From positions 1 to 64,000 of the forward strand of contig JBFFMJ010000004.1 in NCBI GenBank assembly GCA_041554195.1: a stretch of DNA of 64,000 bases, in the 5' to 3' direction. A model generated the notes under the pieces. The model had not been told where the DNA came from and did no database searches. It saw nothing but the letters and a program-made list of their open reading frames with translations. Below, piece after piece: positions 50,882 to 58,360 of the stretch. The stretch is from JAPHSX01 sp041554195. Its GTDB lineage: Bacteria > Pseudomonadota > Gammaproteobacteria > Thiohalomonadales > Thiohalomonadaceae. A program made the position numbers and the translations under genes. How positions within the stretch are numbered: position 1 is the stretch's first letter; each line of letters starts with the position of its first letter.

Positions 50882-51839
50882 CAAACCGAGTACAGGCGGC
50901 AGCAAGCCACGTAACCCTCTAAAGGGTCAGTCGAAGACCGCGCGTATCCCCATCAAGGTGGTACCGGCCGAGGTCAGGTTGCCCAAGCCCAAATGGATCC
51001 GCACCAAGGTACCCAGTGGTGGCCAGGTCGCCAGGCTGAAACAGGTGCTGCGTGAGCACAAACTCTATACCGTCTGCGAAGAGGCCACCTGTCCCAATCT
51101 TGGCGAGTGCTTCTCCCATGGCACGGCCACCTTTATGATCATGGGCGAGATATGCACCCGACGATGTCCCTTTTGCGATGTGGCCCACGGCCGCCCTGAG
51201 CCGCTGGATCCGAATGAGCCCGCCAACCTCGCCACGACCATCCGTGACATGGGGCTGAAGTATGTGGTGATCACCTCGGTGGATCGCGACGACCTGCGTG
51301 ATGGCGGTGCCGATCACTTTGCCGACTGTATCGCCCGCACCCGCGAGCTCTCTCCCGAGATCCAGATCGAGATCCTGACGCCCGATTTTCGTGGTCGCAT
51401 GGAGGTGGCGCTGGAGAAGCTGTCCCGTGCCCTGCCCGATGTCTTTAACCACAATCTGGAGACCATTCCGCGCCTCTATAAGGCGGCCCGTCCCGGTGCC
51501 GACTACCAGTGGTCACTCACGCTGCTACAGCGCTTCAAGGCCGCCCACCCCGAGGTGTTGACCAAGTCGGGACTGATGGTGGGGCTGGGCGAGAGCAATG
51601 AGGAGATCCTGGAGGTGATGCGTGACATGCGTGCACACGATGTGGATATGTTGACCATCGGTCAATACCTGCAGCCCAGCGAGCACCACATCGCCCTGCA
51701 ACGCTACGTTACCCCGGAGGAGTTCGAGATGTTCCGCATCGAGGGCGAAAAGATGGGCTTTAGCAATGTCGCCAGCGGCCCCATGGTGCGCTCCTCGTAT
51801 CATGCGGATCTGCAAACGAGGGGCGACAGGGTAGGGTAG
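50874..51839 (+). CDS. lipA: lipoyl synthase
   Basis: Radical SAM enzyme that inserts two sulfurs into the octanoyl group. The 321-residue protein has the auxiliary-cluster motif CEEATCPNLGEC (C-x4-C-x5-C), the radical SAM motif CTRRCPFC (C-x3-C-x2-C), and the C-terminal RSSYHADLQ with the sacrificial-cluster serine. Coupled to lipB by overlap. An intrinsic terminator follows. Confidence 0.97.
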   Translation: MSDKPSTGGSKPRNPLKGQSKTARIPIKVVPAEVRLPKPKWIRTKVPSGGQVARLKQVLREHKLYTVCEEATCPNLGECFSHGTATFMIMGEICTRRCPFCDVAHGRPEPLDPNEPANLATTIRDMGLKYVVITSVDRDDLRDGGADHFADCIARTRELSPEIQIEILTPDFRGRMEVALEKLSRALPDVFNHNLETIPRLYKAARPGADYQWSLTLLQRFKAAHPEVLTKSGLMVGLGESNEEILEVMRDMRAHDVDMLTIGQYLQPSEHHIALQRYVTPEEFEMFRIEGEKMGFSNVASGPMVRSSYHADLQTRGDRVG

Positions 51840-51902
51840 CGATTGCTCTCCTGGCACGTTATCAGCTGGCGGCTACCCGATTAGAGTCGGTGAACTAGAA
51901 TG

Positions 51903-51927
51903 AAAGGGTGCGTCATGCGCCCTTTTA
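51903..51927 (+). terminator. intrinsic terminator of lipA
   Basis: AAAGGGTGC (51903-51911) pairs with GCGCCCTTT (51917-51925), one wobble pair, loop GTCAT, then TTTTATT. Confidence 0.8.
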
Positions 51928-51972
51928 TTATTTATACTGTTTTTATCCTTTTTGCGGACAGGAACTACGCCC

Positions 51973-52779
51973 ATGAAATTACGTCTTATTGTGCTCTCAG
52001 CTCTACTGCTTGCCGTTATTGGCAGCAGTGGCTGCGCCACCAGCCCCACCGGACGCTCGCAGTTAATGCTGGTCTCGGAGGAACAGGCCATTTCAGCATC
52101 GAAGCAGGCCTATATCGACACCGTGCAGGAGCTTAATAAGGAAGGCAAGCTTGTCACGGACACGGCGGTAGTGCGGCGGGTGCAGCGTATTACCAATAAC
52201 CTCATTCGCCATGCCAAGGTGATGCGACCGGCCAGTGCCAAGTGGGCCTGGGAGGTAAAGGTGATCGATGACCCGGAGGAGGTGAATGCCTGGTGCATGG
52301 CCGGGGGTAAGATGGCGATCTACACCGGCCTGTTGAATAAGGTGAAGCCGACCGACGATGAGCTGGCGCAGGTAATGGGCCATGAGATATCCCACGCACT
52401 GGCCAACCATACCGCCGAACGGATGTCGACGGCGATGGCCACCTCATTGGGCATCACCATTCTCGCCGTTGCTACCGATAGTGATGCACTGGCGGTGGGC
52501 GCCGGGGCAGTGGCGGCCAAACTTGCCATTGAACTGCCTAATAGCCGCGATGGCGAGAGTGAGGCCGATGAGATTGGTATTGAGCTGGCGGCTCGTGCCG
52601 GTTATGACCCGCGCGCCGCCGTGACCCTGTGGCAGAAAATGGGCCAGGTCGGTGGTGACACACCGCCGCAGTTCCTCAGCACCCACCCCAGTCCGGATAA
52701 TCGTCAGCAGCGGCTAAAAGCGCTTGGCGATAAGCTGATGCCGGTCTATCAAAAGGCACGCTCTGAGCGAGCTAAATAA
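51973..52779 (+). CDS. M48-family metalloprotease lipoprotein (LoiP/BepA type)
   Basis: A 268-residue periplasmic zinc protease anchored by lipid. The signal MKLRLIVLSALLLAVIG ends at the lipobox SSGC. The catalytic HEISH (137-141) is followed by the third zinc ligand in GESEADEIGIELA; the C-terminus has FLSTHPSPDNRQQRL. LoiP and BepA in E. coli handle outer-membrane protein quality control. A seven-codon upstream extension starting with GTG is rejected because it would break the signal peptide. Confidence 0.9.
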   Translation: MKLRLIVLSALLLAVIGSSGCATSPTGRSQLMLVSEEQAISASKQAYIDTVQELNKEGKLVTDTAVVRRVQRITNNLIRHAKVMRPASAKWAWEVKVIDDPEEVNAWCMAGGKMAIYTGLLNKVKPTDDELAQVMGHEISHALANHTAERMSTAMATSLGITILAVATDSDALAVGAGAVAAKLAIELPNSRDGESEADEIGIELAARAGYDPRAAVTLWQKMGQVGGDTPPQFLSTHPSPDNRQQRLKALGDKLMPVYQKARSERAK

Positions 52780-52824
52780 CGCGATATTTTCCCGGCGATA
52801 CCTTCGATTGGAACACCTGAAATA

Positions 52825-52847
52825 TTCACCTACACCTTGTAGGTGAA
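52825..52847. repeat. 10-bp perfect hairpin between the M48 and substrate-binding genes
   Basis: TTCACCTACA (52825-52834) pairs with TGTAGGTGAA (52838-52847) around CCT. No T-run follows directly, so it may be a weak terminator, a message-end stabiliser or a regulator site. Confidence 0.6.
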
Positions 52848-52970
52848 GCTTGTTCTAGCTTGATTTATTGAAATACCCCCATAGATTACTACTTGTAACA
52901 ATCTCCTGTTTACAGGGCGCGCGAGTACCTCTGCTCCGGATATTGCTGCTAATGATCATGGGGAGTCACG

Positions 52971-53924
52971 ATGAAGCTATATCACATTGCCAGCTTGCTG
53001 CTGGTCCTGAATCTTCTCGGTTGTACACCGCCACCCTCCGAACCCTTACGCATCGTCAGCAGCCCCTGGCCTGGGTATGAACCCCTCTACCTGGCGCGTG
53101 ACAAGGGTTTTTTAGACAGTCAGAGTGTGCGTTTGAATGAGATGCCCTCCTCAAATATTACCTGGGAGTCGTTTAATAACGGTTCCGCGGATATTGCCAC
53201 CCTCACCTTGGATGAGAGCCTGAGTCTGCTCGACCATGGGCGCCAACTGCGCATTATGGCGGTGATGGATATCTCGAACGGTGGTGATGTGGTCATGGCC
53301 CGGCCAGGAATTAACTCCATGGCCGATATCAAAGGCAAACGCATCGGTATGGTAAATATACCGCTGGGTGTTTTCATGCTGTCACGTGTTCTGGAACTGG
53401 CAGGTCTGAGCGCAGCCGATGTAGAGGTTGTGCAAATGCCTGAAGACAAGCATGAGAAGGCCTATCTGAATGGGGAGATCGATGTGGCGATCACCTTCGA
53501 GCCGTTTAAGTCTCGTCTTGCCGAGGCTGGTGCACTGGTGCTGTTTGACAGTAGTCAGATACCCGATGAGATCTTCGACCTGCTGGTGGTACGCGAGGAT
53601 GTTTATAAAGAACGGGGTGCCGAGGTGTGTGATGTTGCCCGCCAGTGGTTCAGGACGCTTGACCACATAAAGCGTAACCAACAAGAGACGTACGCACAGA
53701 TGGGAAAACGTCTGCACACGGATGCCATAGGGTTTGCCACGATGTTGGAAGGATTGAAGGTACCGGACCTGAAAGAGACTCGACGCCTGTTGGGCGGTGA
53801 TCATCCTGCGATTATTGAGCCGGCGGAACGTTTGGCCAAGCTGATGCTAAAAGAGAAACTGCTGACGAACTCCGTCGACCCCTCATTACTGCTTTCTGCT
53901 GAACTGTTGGCCTGCGTAAAGTGA
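52971..53924 (+). CDS. NMT1/SsuA-like ABC-type substrate-binding lipoprotein
   Basis: A 317-residue periplasmic binding protein. The signal MKLYHIASLLLVLNL leads to the lipobox LLGC (Cys18). The mature part begins LRIVSSPWPGYEPLYLARDK, the typical opening of NMT1/THI5/SsuA-like type-2 binding proteins, and has the two lobes expected (KGKRIGMVNIPLGVF, YLNGEIDVAITFEPF). There is no ABC permease or ATPase next to it. Instead its stop overlaps the start of a GGDEF/EAL sensor, suggesting that it feeds a signal to that protein. Ligand unknown. Confidence 0.85.
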   Translation: MKLYHIASLLLVLNLLGCTPPPSEPLRIVSSPWPGYEPLYLARDKGFLDSQSVRLNEMPSSNITWESFNNGSADIATLTLDESLSLLDHGRQLRIMAVMDISNGGDVVMARPGINSMADIKGKRIGMVNIPLGVFMLSRVLELAGLSAADVEVVQMPEDKHEKAYLNGEIDVAITFEPFKSRLAEAGALVLFDSSQIPDEIFDLLVVREDVYKERGAEVCDVARQWFRTLDHIKRNQQETYAQMGKRLHTDAIGFATMLEGLKVPDLKETRRLLGGDHPAIIEPAERLAKLMLKEKLLTNSVDPSLLLSAELLACVK

Positions 53925-56734
53925 TCAACACGCGCCTTTCCCGGTTAATTCCACTGGTACTGATTGGCACATCGCTAATCGGTAGTGGAGTGATGTTCTG
54001 GGTTGAGGTACACCTGTCTACTAATGCCATAGAGAGGGATGGAGCTAAGCATATCAACGGTACCATGACCTATTTGCAGAATGTGCTCAATACACAACTG
54101 GCCAATGATGATTTTGAAGAGGCCAAGCTCAGCATATCGGTAACAGCACTTCACCCGGATATTGAGACGATACTGCTTGTGGATGAGAATGACAGGATAC
54201 TACTGGCTAACCGTTATATCTGGGAAGGGGAACAGGCTGCGCAGGTCACTGGTTATGACAACGAGGCGGCATTAAAGGTCAGGTCACAAGGTAGCAAGAG
54301 CATCCGTCTTGATAAGCGGTCGAAACAGTTAATTGGTTACTATCCGATTAATCTAAAGATTGGGGCCGAAGGGCTGGGAGCCAATCGCATCGGCTCCCTC
54401 TTTGTTGAACATGATCTCTCTGTGGCTATTGCCAGGGCACGTTATGATGCGAGAATTTGGTCGACGATTTTTGCCATTGTGGCTATTTCTGTCGCGATGA
54501 TTATCGCCGCAATGTTAAACCGTCTGGTGTCACGTCGTGCAGAGCGCATCGTTGCCGCAACCCAAAGGGTTGCCGCTGGTGATCTTGCGGCCCGCGTGGA
54601 AATGGTGGGTAACGATGAGCTGGCCCAGTTGGCACACGCCTTTGATGAGATGGTTTTTCAACGCATGTCTGCCGAGACTATGTTGCACCAGAATGAAGAG
54701 AGTCTGCGTTACATGCTGCAAACCAGTCCGGTGGCGGTAATCATCGTCTCGGAGCAGCAGCGCAAAATACTTTTTGCCAACCAGAGCTACGGTGAGTTAG
54801 TCGAGCAGCAAGAACCGCAACTTATCGGCATGGACCCCCGAAAATATTACGCCAATTCGGATGATTGCAAAACGGCACTGCGTGAACTGGGCGGCGGGGG
54901 AACGGTCCGTAACCGACTGACGGAGTTGACCATTCCTGATGTTGGCAGCAAATGGGTGCTGGCCTCCTACCTCAAGCTGGAGTATCAGCAACAGCCCGCG
55001 GTACTGGAGTGGTTTTACGATATTACCGCTCGCAAGCGAAACGAGGATGAACTGCAACTGGCCTCGCTGGTTTATCAGAATAGTAGTGAGGCGATTGAGG
55101 TGGTAGATGAAGACGATCGTATCATCGCGGTTAATCCTGCCTATACCGAATTGACCGGATATAAAGAGGCCGATGTTCTGGGAAAGACTCCAGCGGTACT
55201 GAGTTCAGGTCATCACGACAAGGCCTTTTATCAGGCGATGTGGCAGGAGTTGAATGACAGCGGCCACTGGCAGGGAGAGATCTGGAACCGGCGTAAGGAT
55301 GGTGATGTCTTTCCGATCTGGGTAACGATTAATACCGTCTACAACGATGATAGAACGGTGCATCGTCGCGTCGCGTTGTTCTCCGATATCTCCAAGAGAA
55401 AGCAGGCCGAAGAGATTATCTGGAAGCAGGCTAATTACGATGCACTGACCGGCCTGCCTAACCGTCGCATGTTCCGTGACCGTCTGGAGCAGGAGGTCAA
55501 AAAGGCACACCGAAATGAACAGGCGATGGCCCTGCTATTTATCGACCTGGACCATTTTAAAGAGGTTAACGATACCCTGGGTCATCACATCGGTGACGAG
55601 TTATTGGTGGAGGCGGCGCAGCGCATCGAGGGCTGTGTGCGTGAGTCCGATACGGTGGCACGACTGGGTGGTGATGAGTTTACCGTAATCATCTCGCAAC
55701 TCACGGGCTCCAGGCATGTGGAGGAGATCGCCGTCGCCATTATTGAAAAACTGGTAGCGCCCTTTTGCCTGGGTAACGAGAGGATTCATATCTCTGCCAG
55801 TATCGGCATAACCCTCTACCCTGATGATGGCGTTGACAGTGAGCAACTGTTAACAAATGCAGATCAGGCGATGTACGTATCCAAGCAACAAGGCCGTAAC
55901 CGCTACAGTTATTTTACCCCCTCACTGCAGGAGATGGCACAACATCGTCTGCGCCTGATTGCCGATCTGCGCGCGGCCCTGGCGAATGAACAGTTTGAAC
56001 TTTACTTTCAGCCGATTGTTGAGTTGCAGACGGGGTGCACCCACAAGGCCGAGGCGTTGTTGTGCTGGAATCATCCGCAGCGAGGTCTTGTGAGCCCTGT
56101 TGAGTTTATTCCTGTTGCCGAAGAGTCCGGGATGATTAGTGAAATTGGTGACTGGGTATTTCGCGAGTCGGTGCAGCAGCTAAAACTGTGGCAGCAGAGG
56201 TTTGGTCGTGACTTCCAGATAAGTGTGAATGTGTCACCGTTGCAGTTTAACGATGAGAATACCGGATCAGACCGCTGGCCTGAGTATCTGCAACAGGCCG
56301 GGGTTTCCGGCCGGAATATCGTGCTTGAGATCACGGAGGGCTTGCTGCTTGACGCTGGGTCAAAGGTCAGCGATAGGCTGCGTAAATATTGTGATGCCGG
56401 TATTGAAGTCGCTATCGATGATTTTGGCACCGGTTATTCGGCACTCTCCTCCCTGAAGAAATTCCATATTGACTATCTGAAAATAGATAAAAGCTTTGTC
56501 GATCAAATTGCCGCCGATGAGAATGATCTGGCCCTCTCTGAGGCGATTGTGGTGATGGCCCACAAGCTCGGGCTTAAGGTGATAGCAGAGGGCATTGAAA
56601 CGGCAGAACAAAAGGCCCTTCTTGCTTCCTCCGGCTGTGACTATGGTCAGGGCTATCTCTTCTCCCGGCCGTTACCGGCAGTGGAGTTTGAGCGGTTGAT
56701 GTTGGCGCAGCCGAAGGGCCGGGTTAGCGTTTGA
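53921..56734 (+). CDS. membrane sensor with HAMP, two PAS, GGDEF and EAL domains
   Basis: A 937-residue enzyme predicted to make and/or break cyclic di-GMP. Layout: helix 1 (about 10-28), a periplasmic domain (about 30-170), helix 2 (about 176-198), HAMP (about 200-252), PAS 1 (about 255-365), PAS 2 (about 375-490), GGDEF (about 500-670, motif GGDEF near 582) and EAL (about 685-930, EAL at 711, with DDFGTGYSAL). Both catalytic motifs look intact. GTG start, overlapping the stop of the binding-protein gene (GTGA), so the two are translationally coupled. The periplasmic domain is the likely docking point for that lipoprotein (inference). Confidence 0.9.
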   Translation: MINTRLSRLIPLVLIGTSLIGSGVMFWVEVHLSTNAIERDGAKHINGTMTYLQNVLNTQLANDDFEEAKLSISVTALHPDIETILLVDENDRILLANRYIWEGEQAAQVTGYDNEAALKVRSQGSKSIRLDKRSKQLIGYYPINLKIGAEGLGANRIGSLFVEHDLSVAIARARYDARIWSTIFAIVAISVAMIIAAMLNRLVSRRAERIVAATQRVAAGDLAARVEMVGNDELAQLAHAFDEMVFQRMSAETMLHQNEESLRYMLQTSPVAVIIVSEQQRKILFANQSYGELVEQQEPQLIGMDPRKYYANSDDCKTALRELGGGGTVRNRLTELTIPDVGSKWVLASYLKLEYQQQPAVLEWFYDITARKRNEDELQLASLVYQNSSEAIEVVDEDDRIIAVNPAYTELTGYKEADVLGKTPAVLSSGHHDKAFYQAMWQELNDSGHWQGEIWNRRKDGDVFPIWVTINTVYNDDRTVHRRVALFSDISKRKQAEEIIWKQANYDALTGLPNRRMFRDRLEQEVKKAHRNEQAMALLFIDLDHFKEVNDTLGHHIGDELLVEAAQRIEGCVRESDTVARLGGDEFTVIISQLTGSRHVEEIAVAIIEKLVAPFCLGNERIHISASIGITLYPDDGVDSEQLLTNADQAMYVSKQQGRNRYSYFTPSLQEMAQHRLRLIADLRAALANEQFELYFQPIVELQTGCTHKAEALLCWNHPQRGLVSPVEFIPVAEESGMISEIGDWVFRESVQQLKLWQQRFGRDFQISVNVSPLQFNDENTGSDRWPEYLQQAGVSGRNIVLEITEGLLLDAGSKVSDRLRKYCDAGIEVAIDDFGTGYSALSSLKKFHIDYLKIDKSFVDQIAADENDLALSEAIVVMAHKLGLKVIAEGIETAEQKALLASSGCDYGQGYLFSRPLPAVEFERLMLAQPKGRVSV

Positions 56735-57119
56735 AATGAGTTCTAAAGGTCTTGGTGTAACTGCCTATGATATAAGCATCGCTAATTTTTAGGGGCTAGC
56801 GGTGGTTCATTTCATTACTCATGCCGGTCGCCTGTGCCTCGGCAGCACGGCAGCGCTATATGGCGAGTGGGCAGGATGCGAACTGGGTTGCCCGTACATC
56901 CAAGCGGCACTGCACCTTGAGCCATGAGATACCCGTCTATGCTAAGGCGGTGCTTGAACCGTCCGCTGGAGGCCACTATTCGTACCAAACGAGGCCGGGC
57001 GCTCAATCGCCGGATCGAGGCCATGCGGCTTAAATAGTCATAGCCTCACGCTACCGGTATAATCCCCCGATTGTCTATCCAGGCGCCCCATTACGGGCCG
57101 CGTTGAATCGGGAGTTCCC
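56735..57119. other. 385-base intergenic region with possible decayed gene
   Basis: Holds the frameshifted coding-like stretch described separately (56802-57033). Otherwise no hairpin or terminator. A minus-strand frame, 56815-57024, covers the same bases and has no motif. Confidence 0.4.
56802..57033 (+). pseudogene. possible decayed small gene with frameshifts
   Basis: From GTG 56802, with AGGGG upstream, 41 codons read as plausible protein (VVHFITHAGRLCLGSTAALY and on to LHLEP) to a TGA at about 56925. Another frame continues HEIPVYAKAVL, and the third gives NRPLEATIRTKRGRALNRR, IEAMRLK and a TAG. Together they look like one roughly 75-residue gene broken by two frameshifts. I do not recognise the family, and chance open frames in G+C-rich DNA can look similar. 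Confidence 0.3.
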
Positions 57120-58331
57120 ATGTCTGATGTAAAGAAAGTCGTGCTTGCCTACTCTGGCGGCCTCGATACCTCCATTATCCTCAAGTGGCTGCAGGACGAG
57201 TACAACTGTGAGGTGGTTACCTTTACCGCCGATATCGGTCAGGGCGAAGAGGTCGAGCCGGCCCGTGCCAAGGCCAAGGCGGCTGGGGTTAAGGAGATCT
57301 ATATCGACGACATGCGCGAGGAGTTCGCCCGTGACTTCGTCTTCCCGATGTTCCGTGCCAATGCCGTCTATGAGGGTGAATACCTGCTCGGTACCTCGAT
57401 TGCCCGTCCGTTGATCGCCAAGCGTCTTATCGAGATCGCCCGCGAGACCGGCGCCGACACCATCTCCCACGGTGCCACCGGCAAGGGTAACGACCAGGTG
57501 CGTTTCGAGCTTGGCGCCTATGCCCTGATGCCCGATGTGAAGGTGATCGCCCCGTGGCGTGAGTGGGATCTCAACTCCCGCGAGAAGCTGATGCAGTACG
57601 CCCAGGAGCACGGCATCGAGATCGATTTTGCCAAGCAGAGCAAGAAGTCCCCCTACTCGATGGACGCCAACCTGCTGCACATCTCCTACGAGGGCGACAT
57701 CCTCGAAGACCCGTGGAACGAGCCTGAGGACGACATGTGGCGCTGGAGCGTCTCCCCCGAGCAGGCCCCCGATGAGGCGACCTATCTCGAAATCACCTAT
57801 GAGCAGGGCGACATCGTCGCCATTAATGGTGAGGCGATGAGTCCGGCCACCGTCATGGAGTATCTCAATAAGGTGGGTGGTGCCAACGGTGTCGGTCGTG
57901 ATGATATCGTCGAGAACCGTTACGTTGGCATGAAGTCACGCGGCTGCTACGAGACCCCTGCCGGCACCATCATGCTGCGCGCCCACCGCGCCATGGAGTC
58001 GCTGACCCTGGACCGTGAGGCGATGCACCTGAAAGATGAGCTGATGCCGCGCTACGCCAAGATTATCTACAACGGTTACTGGTGGAGCCCCGAGCGCGAG
58101 ATGCTGCAGGCGGCCATCGATAATACCCAGAAGCATGTCAACGGCACCGTGCGCATCAAGCTCTACAAAGGCAACGTAATTGTCGCCGGTCGTAAGTCAG
58201 AGAAGGACTCGCTGTTCGATGAGTCCATCGCCACCTTTGAAGACGATGCCGGTGCCTACGATCAGAAGGATGCGGCGGGCTTTATCAAGCTCAATGCCCT
58301 GCGTCTGCGCATCGGTGCCAAGCGACAGTAG
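57120..58331 (+). CDS. argG: argininosuccinate synthase
   Basis: Joins citrulline and aspartate with ATP in arginine synthesis. The 403-residue protein has the PP-loop AYSGGLDTSIILKWLQ at residues 10-25, EYLLGTSIARPLIAK, SHGATGKGNDQVRFE and NAVYEGEY. It belongs to the type-1 (not the E. coli type-2) group by length. It sits alone between two GGDEF/EAL genes; 29 bases separate it from the second, so read-through is likely. Confidence 0.97.
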   Translation: MSDVKKVVLAYSGGLDTSIILKWLQDEYNCEVVTFTADIGQGEEVEPARAKAKAAGVKEIYIDDMREEFARDFVFPMFRANAVYEGEYLLGTSIARPLIAKRLIEIARETGADTISHGATGKGNDQVRFELGAYALMPDVKVIAPWREWDLNSREKLMQYAQEHGIEIDFAKQSKKSPYSMDANLLHISYEGDILEDPWNEPEDDMWRWSVSPEQAPDEATYLEITYEQGDIVAINGEAMSPATVMEYLNKVGGANGVGRDDIVENRYVGMKSRGCYETPAGTIMLRAHRAMESLTLDREAMHLKDELMPRYAKIIYNGYWWSPEREMLQAAIDNTQKHVNGTVRIKLYKGNVIVAGRKSEKDSLFDESIATFEDDAGAYDQKDAAGFIKLNALRLRIGAKRQ

Positions 58332-58360
58332 AGGGCAGGACCAGGGACGGTCGGCACTCT

